A program made the position numbers and the translations under genes. A stretch of DNA of 42,618 nt from Clostridia bacterium (GTDB lineage: Bacteria; Bacillota; Clostridia; Christensenellales; Borkfalkiaceae), in NCBI GenBank assembly GCA_017504465.1, contig JAFVRE010000047.1, forward strand, positions 1 through 42,618, written 5' to 3'. Below are positions 8,576 through 16,700 of the stretch, in pieces (position 1 is the first letter of the stretch; every line of letters starts with the position of its first letter). Under the pieces are notes generated by a model that made no database searches, was not told where the DNA came from, and was given only the letters and a program-made list of their open reading frames with translations.

Positions 8576-10372
8576 TTAGGAATTGGGCGTGTAAATCTCT
8601 TCATCCCATACACTCTTCGTTACACCGGTTGCTTTGAAACAATCCCATGCATCCTTATATTCGCCTGCACTATCAGTCTTATAATATGCATCAAGAATGC
8701 AGTAATATTTTACACCGCCAAACATCGGCATCCAACCGTCGCCTGCGCCACCGTAAGAGAACTGAGCCGTTCTAGCAAAGAAGGTAGCGTTGTTACCGAT
8801 TTGGTTAACGAAAGGATTCGCAGCGCGAAGACGCATAACCGTTTTTTGATAAGGATCAAGTTTGGAAAGTACGGAATCATCGATGGGATAATCAAAGAGC
8901 GCTTTGGTAACACCCGTACAAGCCGTGAAGTTCTTCAATTCTTGTTCGGTGCAAACGAAACGCAAGAATTCCTTACAAGCCCTGATAATACCTTCGTTGC
9001 CGGGCGTTCTCTCAAGGTTAGCGTTGATTAACGCGTAAGACGTCATAGCGTTAACTGCGGTTTCTGCTCTTGCGTTATCAGGGCCAGTCACGACGTCGTT
9101 ACCAATAGACGTAGGCATATGCCAGTGCGCGATATTTTTAACAGTATTACCAGTACCGGAAAGAACTGCATAGTCGTTGAACAAGCCGTAGCCTTCTGCT
9201 TCGTTGTACCAGTAAGAACCTTCTACGTGCGCCGCAATCTTCGGATTGTTTTGAAGACCGTTAAGAATGAACGATCTCATTGCGTCTTTGTAGCTGTAGT
9301 TGTTTTCTTTATATCTATCGTAGAACCAACCTTGCTTATAACAAAGTTCCATAAATGCGAACGCATAATATCTACCGGCTTGGTCGATCGCCTTGTAACC
9401 GTCCGTAGAGTCGCCTTTAAGCGTCGTCTTTTCGATTACGGGAGCATAAATTTTAGTACCGGTCCAAAGTTCTTTGGTTGTATCAACGCCGGTAACGTAA
9501 TCTACCGTACCCTTATGCGAAGCAACCGCCGCCCTTTGTTCATATCCTGCAAGCGCCGTCCAAATACCTTCAAGAAGGTGATTACCGTAGTCGATGTGGC
9601 CACCGGGCGTACTGAAGGGGTTGATTCTTTTTTTCTTCTTCATGTAATCGCACTGGGCAACGAGTTCATTAAGAGTGGTGGGCAAACCGTCGTCATCCGT
9701 GCCTGCAATACCGTCGTTCCCCACCGTTTTACTTGAAGCTTTACCCGTGAAGTAATAAGTACCGCCTGTTAACTCACATTCGTATTCCGAACCCTCGTTT
9801 GCTTTTGCAAGATATAAGCCTTCCTTTTCGAAAAGGTCAACGTCGTAGGAAGGTGCGGACGTCGTTTCATAATGGGGTACCATGTAATATTTACCGTCGC
9901 CCCCTTTCATAGAGAAAAGGTAATCCGGATCGATCTTTTCTTCGATCGTTTTATTTTCACCATATTCGGTCAAAGGCGTCGTTACAAGTTCGGTAAGATC
10001 CATAAATCCACCCGATTGAATTTCAGTATAATATCTACTGAAAGGTTTATCTTGCGCAAACATCATGTGATAGCCTTGCGTCGCTATATTGACAACCTTA
10101 ATACCTGTCGTGTGCGTTACTTCGAAAGATACCCCTTTCTTGCCGGGCATGTATTCCTCGTTTACCTTTAACGCAGCGAAACGTTGACCTGCTTCATCCA
10201 ACCACTTTCTACCTACGCCGCCGCCGTAGTTAGCAACGTGGATAACGGTTGTAGATGAACTCTCCTCGCCACCACCGCCGCCGGTCGTACCTCCGCCACC
10301 GCAAGCCGTCGCGCTAAACAATGCCGTCAAAGATAATACCAACGCGATAGTTTTTGTGTAACTTCTCTTCAT
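8576..10372 (-). CDS. Extracellular solute-binding lipoprotein 2 (LplA-like paralog)
   Basis: This 598-aa lipoprotein is a close paralog of the one at 4879-6684 and aligns along its whole length. The lipobox ends at Cys24 (ATAC), followed by a Gly/Ser-rich linker to about residue 40. The Asp/Gly loop (NDG-AGTDDDG) near residue 220 is kept. It has no permeases of its own: it is monocistronic, with a consensus promoter, an AAGGAGG ribosome site and a terminator at 8503-8533. It probably offers a different ligand preference to the permease pair encoded at 2901-4836. About 241 nt in the middle (9175-9415) is 97-98% identical to SBP1, with six differences, against roughly 85-88% just outside. Confidence 0.92.
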   Translation of the reverse strand: MKRSYTKTIALVLSLTALFSATACGGGGTTGGGGGEESSSTTVIHVANYGGGVGRKWLDEAGQRFAALKVNEEYMPGKKGVSFEVTHTTGIKVVNIATQGYHMMFAQDKPFSRYYTEIQSGGFMDLTELVTTPLTEYGENKTIEEKIDPDYLFSMKGGDGKYYMVPHYETTSAPSYDVDLFEKEGLYLAKANEGSEYECELTGGTYYFTGKASSKTVGNDGIAGTDDDGLPTTLNELVAQCDYMKKKKRINPFSTPGGHIDYGNHLLEGIWTALAGYEQRAAVASHKGTVDYVTGVDTTKELWTGTKIYAPVIEKTTLKGDSTDGYKAIDQAGRYYAFAFMELCYKQGWFYDRYKENNYSYKDAMRSFILNGLQNNPKIAAHVEGSYWYNEAEGYGLFNDYAVLSGTGNTVKNIAHWHMPTSIGNDVVTGPDNARAETAVNAMTSYALINANLERTPGNEGIIRACKEFLRFVCTEQELKNFTACTGVTKALFDYPIDDSVLSKLDPYQKTVMRLRAANPFVNQIGNNATFFARTAQFSYGGAGDGWMPMFGGVKYYCILDAYYKTDSAGEYKDAWDCFKATGVTKSVWDEEIYTPNS

Positions 10373-10461
10373 TTTTCCTCCTTTCGCTTCAACCTATCAA
10401 ATCTAACTTAATCTTTTCTATTCTTACTATTTTTCGTCGAAGCCATAAATATTCTATAATA

Positions 10462-10490
10462 ATCATACCACTCATTCGCACGCTTGTCAA
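10462..10490 (-). promoter_or_regulatory. Sigma-A promoter of SBP2 with upstream A-tracts
   Basis: On the minus strand TTGACA (10485-10490) and TATGAT (10462-10467) are 17 nt apart. Directly upstream lie A14 and A8 tracts (plus-strand T at 10505-10518 and 10521-10528), placed like an UP element for the RNA polymerase alpha subunit, so strong expression is expected. Confidence 0.85.
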
Positions 10491-10590
10491 CCCATAAACA
10501 CCTGTTTTTTTTTTTTTTAATTTTTTTTCAAAAATAGTTATCCACTTCAAAAAAACGGACGTCAGCAGATTATTTTTAAGCATAACCACG

Positions 10591-10634
10591 AAAAAATATG
10601 GTTGATTAGCCTTACATTTCTAACCAACCATATT
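10591..10634 (-). terminator. Intrinsic terminator after SBP3
   Basis: A 15-bp stem (10595-10609 with 10620-10634) pairs fully on the minus strand through one G-T position. A 10-nt loop and a T6 run (plus-strand A at 10591-10596) complete it. It sits 19 nt beyond the copied MBL-gene tail, so it may originally have ended the MBL operon before SBP3 arrived. Confidence 0.85.
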
Positions 10635-10652
10635 ATAGGTTATATTATATTA

Positions 10653-10682
10653 TAAATTACACTTCCAATCGAAAACCGTCGT
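10653..10682 (-). repeat. 30-bp direct repeat, left copy (right copy 12813-12842)
   Basis: This is a perfect 30-nt copy of 12813-12842, exactly 2160 bp apart. The right copy is the last coding bases and stop codon of the PhnP-like gene (residues DGFRLEV and TAA); the left copy is non-coding debris immediately after the SBP3 stop. The pair precisely flanks the SBP3 gene. Confidence 0.95.
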
Positions 10683-10689
10683 GCTTTCA

Positions 10690-12759
10690 TTACGGCATGT
10701 AAATTTCAAGCTCCCATTCTGCTTTGGAAAATCCCGTCGCTTCAAAGCAATCCCATGCATTCTTATAACTACCAGCTCTTTTCGTATTATAGTACACTTC
10801 AATAGGCGCGGTATATTTTACGCGATTAATGGTGGGACGGAATATGCTTCCGTTTATGTTAGCAGTGAAGGCGCTCGCATTAGAACGATAGGTAGCAGTG
10901 CTGCCGTATTGATGAACGACAGGATTGTTTGCGCGAAGACGCATAACCGTTTGTTGATAAGGATCAAGTTTGGAAAGTACGGAATCGTTAATTGGATAAT
11001 CAAAAAGAGCTTTTGCAACACCAGTGGTAGATGTAAACTCTTTCAATTCGTTTTCAGTGCAAAGGAATTGGAAGAACTCCTTACAAGCCCTAACAAGCCC
11101 TGAGTCACCAATATTTCCGTTAATCATCATATTTGCAGTGAACGAGTTGGTAATCACTTCTTCTCTTGCGTTGTCAACGCCGGTTACAACGTCGTTACCA
11201 ACGGACGTAGGCATATGCCAGTGTGCAATGTTCTTACCCGAGCTACTATTACCGGAAAGAATCTTATAGTCGTTGAACAAGCCGTAGCCTTCTGCTTCGT
11301 TGTACCAGTGAGAACCTTCAACGTGACCTGCAATCTTCGGATTGTTTCCAATACCGTTAAGAATAAACGATCTCATTGCTTCTTTGTGCGTGTAGGTAGC
11401 ATTCGTATATCGTTCATAGAACCAGCCTTGCTTGAAGGCAAGTTCCATAAATGCGAATGCATAATATCTGCCAGCCTGGTTAACCGCTTTATAGCCGTCC
11501 GTGGAGTCGCCCTTAAGCGTCGCTTTTTCAATTACGGGAGCGTAAATTCCCGTGCCGGGCCAAAGCTCTTTGGTCTTATCAACGCCCGTGACGTAATCTA
11601 CTGCACCTTTATGCGAAGTCAACGCCGCCTTTTGTTCATAGCCGGCAAGCGTCGTCCAAAGAGCGTCTATAAGATTATTAGAGTAGTCGATGTGCGCGCC
11701 GATACCAGCAGAGCTGAAGGGAGAGATTTTCTTGCTCTTAATATAATCGCACATAGCAACGAGTTCGCTAAGCGTGGTAGGCATACCGTCATCGTCCGTG
11801 CCTGCTTTTCCGTCGTTACCTACCGTCTTGTTTGCTGCGCTATCCGTGAAATAGAAGGTGTCGCCCGCCAATTCACATTCGTATTGCGTTCCTTCACCCG
11901 TTTTAGCAAGATACAAGCCTTCTTTCTCGAAAAGGTCAACGTCATAGGATACCCCCGAATACAGTTCGTAATGGGGTAACATATAATATTTCCCCTCATT
12001 GCCCTTCATTGCGTAACGATAGTTTTCATTAATCTTACTTTCAATCGTTACACCGGGTTCTCCCCATTTACCCAAATCTGCGGTTACAATATCGGTAATA
12101 TCCATAGCGCGACCGTTTCGGATTTGATCGAAATATACGTCGTATTTATCTTGCGTGAAGAACAAATGATATTCCTTTTTGTTCATATCTTTAACTTTTA
12201 TGCTCGTATCATTCGTTACATCGAAAGATACGCCTTTCGTGTCAGGCGTATATTCTACGTCTTTTACGAGCTCCGCAAAACGCTTACCTGCATTATCCAA
12301 CCATAATCTACCTACACCACCGCCAAAATTGCCAATTTTGATAACAAGTGGTTCTTTTTCCGTTGTTCCACCACCCGTTTGGCCATTACCACCCGTTTGA
12401 TCGTTACCACCCGTTTGGCCATTACCACCCGTTTGGTCGTTACCACCCGTTTGGTCATTACCACCCGTTTGATCGTTGCCGCCGGTTTGGTCGTTACCAC
12501 CCGTTTGGTCGTTACCACCCGTTTGGTCATTACCACCCGTTTGATCGTTGCCTCCATTGCCAGTGTTATTTCCGGAGCCGATATGGTTCCCGTCACCGAG
12601 ATCCAAGTTTGCATCCCCGCCAATCCCACCGAGATCCAAGTTTGCATCGCCACCAATTTCTATCTTGATGTCACAAGCTGCGGTGCTTAATACTGTAGCC
12701 ATCGACAAAGCGATTGCCAGTACTCTTGAAATAATTTTTTTAGTGTTTCTCATTTTCAT
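10690..12759 (-). CDS. Extracellular solute-binding lipoprotein 3 with repeat linker
   Basis: This 689-aa lipoprotein is the third paralog of the binding-protein set. The lipobox ends at Cys29 (LSTAAC). Residues 35-55 hold two copies of a GGDANLDLG motif, and residues 71-130 are ten tandem NDQTGG or NGQTGG hexapeptides forming a long flexible stalk that the other two paralogs lack. The binding domain runs from about residue 135 to the end and keeps the Asp/Gly loop. Start: ATG at 12759 with an AGGAGG site 9 nt upstream. It follows the PhnP-like gene by 57 nt with no clear promoter between, so it is probably cotranscribed with the MBL/GDPD genes. It is framed by a perfect 30-bp direct repeat, which suggests insertion or duplication. 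The ligand is unknown; a phosphodiester-containing glycan would fit its operon partners (inference). Confidence 0.92.
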   Translation of the reverse strand: MKMRNTKKIISRVLAIALSMATVLSTAACDIKIEIGGDANLDLGGIGGDANLDLGDGNHIGSGNNTGNGGNDQTGGNDQTGGNDQTGGNDQTGGNDQTGGNDQTGGNDQTGGNGQTGGNDQTGGNGQTGGGTTEKEPLVIKIGNFGGGVGRLWLDNAGKRFAELVKDVEYTPDTKGVSFDVTNDTSIKVKDMNKKEYHLFFTQDKYDVYFDQIRNGRAMDITDIVTADLGKWGEPGVTIESKINENYRYAMKGNEGKYYMLPHYELYSGVSYDVDLFEKEGLYLAKTGEGTQYECELAGDTFYFTDSAANKTVGNDGKAGTDDDGMPTTLSELVAMCDYIKSKKISPFSSAGIGAHIDYSNNLIDALWTTLAGYEQKAALTSHKGAVDYVTGVDKTKELWPGTGIYAPVIEKATLKGDSTDGYKAVNQAGRYYAFAFMELAFKQGWFYERYTNATYTHKEAMRSFILNGIGNNPKIAGHVEGSHWYNEAEGYGLFNDYKILSGNSSSGKNIAHWHMPTSVGNDVVTGVDNAREEVITNSFTANMMINGNIGDSGLVRACKEFFQFLCTENELKEFTSTTGVAKALFDYPINDSVLSKLDPYQQTVMRLRANNPVVHQYGSTATYRSNASAFTANINGSIFRPTINRVKYTAPIEVYYNTKRAGSYKNAWDCFEATGFSKAEWELEIYMP
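12370..12549 (-). repeat. 18-bp coding minisatellite (10 units)
   Basis: Ten in-frame 18-nt units encode N-D/G-Q-T-G-G. Units differ mainly in the two codons for N and D/G; a block of about four units seems to occur twice, implying slippage or unequal exchange of several units. The number of units is likely to vary between strains. Confidence 0.95.
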
Positions 12760-12816
12760 ATTTTTATTCCTCCTTGTACTACATATAAATATTCAAAATG
12801 AGTTGGTCTCCTTAAA

Positions 12817-13665
12817 TTACACTTCCAATCGAAAACCGTCGTAGGTGATTTTGAAACCGTATTTTTCTTTTGCCGTCTTTTCAAGTTCGTCGTGTGTCAT
12901 TTTGCAACCGTGCGCAAAATGCGTGTAGTATAATTTCGTCTTGTCGTCGATTACCCCTTGCGCCAAGAAACGATCGGCTATCTCGCGGCCTTGGCTCATG
13001 GACATGTGTCCGTAATAAGGAGTTTCGATATCCCCTTTCGTGCAGTCCAAACTCAACAAATCAATATACTTATTGTTCTGAGCAAGCCATTCTTCCACTT
13101 CCGTTCCGAACGTGCCCGTATCGTTGCCGTAGAACAACGATTTTCCATCCTTTTCAATCAGGAAAATGTAGGCTTGTTCGCCCCTTGCATGGTTGGCAGG
13201 AAAGGGAGTAACGGTATATCCGTCGATTTCGATAGGCTCAAAATAGTTCATAGGAATGAACTCCCAAAACTTCTCTATTTGTTCCTTTTCCAAACCACGC
13301 GCTTCGACTACGCGCCAAATTTTTTCGATAACGCCTGCGCTCGTATAGACTTTGAGCGTGGGGTATTTACAGGTCTCCGCGCTCATCCAGTGATTACGCG
13401 ACGAGAAGACTTCTAACGTAAGATGATCGGGGTGGGAATGGGTGAGCAAGACGTTTTGAATATCCCAAAGCGTTCTGCCTGCTTTTAAGAAATGATCGTA
13501 GGTGTCTGCCCCGAAATCCACGAGCAACTTGCCGTCGATAAGCGCTTGCGCTCTCGTGCGGATATCCTTTCCGCCGAGCTTTAACGCTTTTTGGCAAAGC
13601 GCGCAGTTACAAAACATACCAGGAATACGTTCTTCCGCCGCTGTTCCCATATATAAAATTTCCAT
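12817..13665 (-). CDS. PhnP-like metallo-beta-lactamase-fold phosphodiesterase
   Basis: This 282-aa soluble metallo-hydrolase has an N-terminal 'FCNCALC' cluster (about residues 18-24), which recalls the structural zinc site of PhnP. The MBL metal site follows as 'THSHPDH' near residue 76. Further ligands are likely in 'NHARGEQ', 'YGNDTG', and 'GHMS'; the C-terminal 'YYTHFAHG' supplies another His. PhnP opens cyclic ribose phosphates in phosphonate breakdown, but related enzymes hydrolyse other cyclic phosphodiesters and I see no phn genes. The operon order is MBL-GDPD fusion, this gene (11 nt gap), then SBP3. An AAGGAG site precedes the ATG. The three together suggest handling of phosphodiester-linked or cyclic-phosphate products. 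The exact substrate cannot be assigned. Confidence 0.85.
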   Translation of the reverse strand: MEILYMGTAAEERIPGMFCNCALCQKALKLGGKDIRTRAQALIDGKLLVDFGADTYDHFLKAGRTLWDIQNVLLTHSHPDHLTLEVFSSRNHWMSAETCKYPTLKVYTSAGVIEKIWRVVEARGLEKEQIEKFWEFIPMNYFEPIEIDGYTVTPFPANHARGEQAYIFLIEKDGKSLFYGNDTGTFGTEVEEWLAQNNKYIDLLSLDCTKGDIETPYYGHMSMSQGREIADRFLAQGVIDDKTKLYYTHFAHGCKMTHDELEKTAKEKYGFKITYDGFRLEV

Positions 13666-13676
13666 GTATTTTCTCC

Positions 13677-15143
13677 TTAAACGTTATTGTTTTCCGCTAA
13701 ATACTTAGTCAAAAGATCGGGCGCGTTGATGGTCATACCGTCAGCGCCTGCTATGCAGGCTATTTTCATTCTCTCGGGATCTGCCGCAATACCCCAAGCG
13801 CGAACGTTGAAACCTAAACGGTGAAGCTCGGTAACCTTTTCCGTAGTGCAAAGACTATAGAGCGGGCAAACTTCGTCTGCTTCCATATCAAGAAGAGCGT
13901 TGATTCTTTCTTCTTCCAAGCTCTTCGTCAAAAATCCAATGCGAAGGTTTGGTTTATACTCTTTAACCTTACGTATTCTCGTGAGTGAGAATGCGGTAAC
14001 CATTGTCTTTTTCTCTATGCCGTATTTGTAGATTAAATCCGCAACTTCTTCTTCGACTCCGTCCTCTTTTAATTCGATTGCGAATGCAATTTCTTTATCC
14101 GCAAATTCCTTCAAGAAATCTTCAAACAAAGGAATTTTATCGGTGAGCTCGCCTTCGATTACGTCGAATTTTTGCAGTTCTTCATACGTGTAGTCCTGAA
14201 CGCCGCCAGCCTGCCCCGTCATACGTTCCAACGTATCGTCGTGGAATAAAACGAGTTTACCGTCCTTTGTTCTTCGAACGTCCGTTTCGATCCCGTTCGC
14301 GCCCATTTCTAAGCCTGCGCGGAATGCGCTCAGAGTGTTTTCGGGGTAATATTCCGAAGCCCCCCTATGCGCGTAGTTGACAAATTTCGTGCTGATTTCT
14401 TCGGTAATTACGTTCCACAATTTAGCGTGCAATTTCTTTAAAAAAGTTTCCCATTCGGTTGGCTCAATGAAAGGATTTACCTTTGCGCCTGCAAGCATTT
14501 TCTCGCGTTTTTCAAGAGTTTGGTTGTGCCAGCAGTGATTGCCGATCATAACGTCAACCTTTCTTTCGAGTAAGCGTTCTACGCTGTCGAAGAACATACC
14601 TCTGCAACGGTAAGGAACGTCGTAGTTTTTCATGAAATCTTTTTTGAGTTGGTTTACCCCTGCGCCGCCAAACATAGCCGCGCGGTAAACCTGCCCGTCT
14701 TCTACCACGTCCATAAAGAAGGAAACGGAGCCTTCGGTGTGGCCCGGTGTGAACAGGCATTCTATCTTCGTGTTTCCAAGCTCGATAACATCGCCGTCGA
14801 GAATGTCGTAATCAGGCGTCCAACCTTCTATGTATTTAATATCTTTGAAAGATAAATACGTTTTTGCTTGCGGAGCAAGTTTTAAAATCCTCGGCGTTGC
14901 GTCCGTATGGTCGTAATGGCCGTGGGAATGGAGAATGATTTTTACGTCCTTAATATCGTAGCCGAGTTCTTTGATGGATGCCGCAACCACGTCCGCCGTA
15001 ATTTCGTAACCCGTATCGATTAAAATCAATCCGTCGCCCGTATCGATTAAATGCGAAGACGCTTCGTACGTTCCTACGAAATACAGGTTCCCTATCATTC
15101 TAAAAGGCGGGATTTTCGTGCAGCCTCTTATTCTCTTTGTCAT
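13677..15143 (-). CDS. Metallo-beta-lactamase / glycerophosphodiester phosphodiesterase fusion
   Basis: This 488-aa predicted two-headed cytoplasmic hydrolase joins domains that are normally separate proteins. Residues 1 to about 215 form an MBL-fold domain: 'LIDTG', 'HSHGHYDH' (residues 72-79), 'TPGHTEGS', and a late 'GNHCWHN'. After a helical linker, residues about 255-485 form a complete GDPD domain: '[15 protein letters not shown]' with the catalytic His and Arg, '[12 protein letters not shown]', '[12 protein letters not shown]', and later 'AIELK'. UgpQ-type GDPDs release glycerol-3-phosphate from glycerophosphodiesters; the MBL domain could act on the released ester or on another bond of the same substrate (inference). 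It is the first gene of its operon, with an AGGAG site, a consensus promoter and a palindrome over the transcription start. A sequencing-error fusion is unlikely because the reading frame and linker are continuous. Confidence 0.9.
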   Translation of the reverse strand: MTKRIRGCTKIPPFRMIGNLYFVGTYEASSHLIDTGDGLILIDTGYEITADVVAASIKELGYDIKDVKIILHSHGHYDHTDATPRILKLAPQAKTYLSFKDIKYIEGWTPDYDILDGDVIELGNTKIECLFTPGHTEGSVSFFMDVVEDGQVYRAAMFGGAGVNQLKKDFMKNYDVPYRCRGMFFDSVERLLERKVDVMIGNHCWHNQTLEKREKMLAGAKVNPFIEPTEWETFLKKLHAKLWNVITEEISTKFVNYAHRGASEYYPENTLSAFRAGLEMGANGIETDVRRTKDGKLVLFHDDTLERMTGQAGGVQDYTYEELQKFDVIEGELTDKIPLFEDFLKEFADKEIAFAIELKEDGVEEEVADLIYKYGIEKKTMVTAFSLTRIRKVKEYKPNLRIGFLTKSLEEERINALLDMEADEVCPLYSLCTTEKVTELHRLGFNVRAWGIAADPERMKIACIAGADGMTINAPDLLTKYLAENNNV

Positions 15144-15203
15144 AAATTATCTCCTGACAATATTCTTCTCTAAAAATGTTTTCTTGTTTTGCCATTACCT
15201 TGC

Positions 15204-15258
15204 AAAAACGACTATTTCTAATCGTTTTTATTATATAATAAAATTCTTGCATTGTCAA
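15204..15258 (-). promoter_or_regulatory. Consensus promoter with start-site palindrome (MBL-GDPD operon)
   Basis: On the minus strand TTGACA (15253-15258) and TATAAT (15230-15235) are 17 nt apart. Immediately downstream, 15204-15214 and 15219-15229 form an 11-bp inverted repeat with one mismatch and a 4-nt centre, lying over the predicted +1. That position suits a repressor operator; no regulator gene is adjacent in this operon. Confidence 0.8.
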
Positions 15259-15352
15259 GAGAAATATTTGATTTTTTTATATTTTTCGCACCTTTTTTTA
15301 AAACGAAAAGGTATGCTTTTAAAAGGTTACATACTCTATCGCAAGGAAAAGA

Positions 15353-15390
15353 CAAAAGGGACTTTCATCAAGAAAGCCCCTTTTGTTTTT
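15353..15390 (-). terminator. Intrinsic terminator of the TetR/reductase operon
   Basis: A 14-bp stem (15353-15366 with 15372-15385) with a 5-nt loop pairs completely on the minus strand via one G-U pair and mismatches once on the plus strand. It lies just beyond the last gene of the operon. Confidence 0.85.
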
Positions 15391-15405
15391 ATATTGAGTT
15401 GGTTT

Positions 15406-16053
15406 TTAAGCATCCGTTCCGAACAAAACCTGTTTGAAGAGTTTTGCCGTTTTCTCTTCGCCGAACTGTTTTTTGAATACGTCGGTAGACGGTCCGCCTT
15501 GCTCCAAAAGTCCGTTGACGTAAACGGCGGAAAGCTCTTGCTTTTTCGCTGCGTCAGCCACTTCGTTTGCAGGGAGGTTTAAATACGCCTTGAAATGTTC
15601 GAGGGCAAGAGCGTCAAACTCTGTTTGTTGCGCTTTCTTACCCTTTTTCGAAATGCTTTCCTTGAGCTTGATTGAATCGTACCAGTGCTTACCCGGATCG
15701 CGCTCGTTTAAATGAGTAAACTTTGCTTTGACTTCGTCAAGCGAAGAAACGTCGAGAGTGTTTATCAACGTGTCGTAGAGTTCTACAATCAAAGTATCGT
15801 TCCCCATCGCGTAAATGCGGTCGTAGGAATATAAAGGCAAATCGACAGACGTTGGCGTTATCATAAGCGTATCCATTTTCATGAGCCCGAAAAAACCTTT
15901 CGCTTGCATAACGGATACACGGCCAAGCCCTTCCGCTTGGTACGCGCTAACTGAAAATTTCATTCCGTTTGCTTTCAAAATGGAAAATTCGCCTGCGTCA
16001 AAAGCTGTAAGCGAGTATTTTTCTTTAAGCAAACCAAGCAATTTTTCTATCAT
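15406..16053 (-). CDS. Small protein with bilin-reductase/RCCR-like features
   Basis: This 215-aa soluble protein, last in the operon, has no signal peptide or membrane segment. By eye its layout recalls the ferredoxin-dependent bilin reductase / red chlorophyll catabolite reductase fold. A central 'DLPLYSYDRIY' segment (residues 71-81) precedes a strand ending in Glu/Asp, as in the 'LPxxGxD' region of PcyA-type enzymes. The C-terminal 'QELSAVYVNGLLEQGGP' and 'FGEEKTAKLFKQVLF' (172-211) match the closing 'Q-Y...GP...FG-E...LF' signature. Those enzymes add electrons to linear tetrapyrroles. I am only moderately sure of this relation; otherwise it is a hypothetical protein. Its ATG overlaps the stop of the preceding gene (ATGA), so it is translationally coupled. 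Confidence 0.5.
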   Translation of the reverse strand: MIEKLLGLLKEKYSLTAFDAGEFSILKANGMKFSVSAYQAEGLGRVSVMQAKGFFGLMKMDTLMITPTSVDLPLYSYDRIYAMGNDTLIVELYDTLINTLDVSSLDEVKAKFTHLNERDPGKHWYDSIKLKESISKKGKKAQQTEFDALALEHFKAYLNLPANEVADAAKKQELSAVYVNGLLEQGGPSTDVFKKQFGEEKTAKLFKQVLFGTDA

Positions 16054-16685
16054 GCCTTTTCTCCTTTGCGGAGTTCAAGGTCGGAAAGCCCGTTTTTATG
16101 GAGCAAGATCGTCGATACCAAAAGCGCGCCTTGTCCAACAACGTTGACACCTTCTGCGACCCAGTTCATAGCCGCCTGAGTAAAATTTTGGCTGGAAAGG
16201 TAACCCATACCGAGCGAGCATACGAAAGAAAGAACTAAGATTGCGATAATCCAAGGCTTTTTCAGTTTCACCGCAAAGACGCAAAGTACCGCGTCCAAAA
16301 CGCCAAGTCCTGCCACCATGATCCCGACGAATACAAACGTACCCGAGAATACGGGCGGAGCAACGGCAAGCATTGCCGCGTTGGATTGTTTTTGCGTGAG
16401 CATGAGCAAAATCCCTATCCCCGCAAGCAAGAAACCGATAGACTGAACGGGGAAGAACATATGGTCTAACGCTTCAAAATTGCAAGCGCCGGACGCGTAG
16501 AGTAATTTCCACGTCGCTTTTAACGCGCCTGCTATCGTGACGTCGATTACGCCTGCCGCAAAGAGTGCAAATGCGCTTTTGCTCATTTTTGCGTAAAGGT
16601 CGCGAAGAAGGATTATAGACGCCATTGCAAAGCAAACAACGGGGATATAGTCCACGAGCGCCATTGAAATTGAAAAGTCGTTCAT
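16050..16685 (-). CDS. Multi-pass membrane protein of unknown function
   Basis: This 211-aa integral membrane protein has about six or seven hydrophobic segments (roughly residues 8-25, 38-52, 80-97, 107-130, 140-160 and 172-195) and short loops, ending in a charged cytoplasmic tail. I recognise no family signature. It is coupled by a 4-nt overlap to the bilin-reductase-like gene and follows the DUF1295 gene by 15 nt, with a GGAG ribosome site, so it belongs to the reductase operon. It could help present a hydrophobic substrate or act as a membrane electron carrier; neither is shown by sequence. Confidence 0.75.
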   Translation of the reverse strand: MNDFSISMALVDYIPVVCFAMASIILLRDLYAKMSKSAFALFAAGVIDVTIAGALKATWKLLYASGACNFEALDHMFFPVQSIGFLLAGIGILLMLTQKQSNAAMLAVAPPVFSGTFVFVGIMVAGLGVLDAVLCVFAVKLKKPWIIAILVLSFVCSLGMGYLSSQNFTQAAMNWVAEGVNVVGQGALLVSTILLHKNGLSDLELRKGEKA

Positions 16686-16700
16686 AGCGGTATCTCCAAA

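Larger units (their letters stand above)
10373..10689. other. Intergenic region between SBP3 and SBP2
   Basis: From right to left on the minus strand it holds a 30-bp fragment copied from the 3' end of the MBL-fold gene, an intrinsic terminator, A-tracts and the SBP2 promoter. No additional gene is visible. Confidence 0.7.

Noticed and set aside
12312..12690. Long repeat-rich ORFs in other frames across the SBP3 stalk
   Set aside because: The 18-bp repeat keeps all frames open; only the lipoprotein frame has a ribosome site, signal peptide and family domain.
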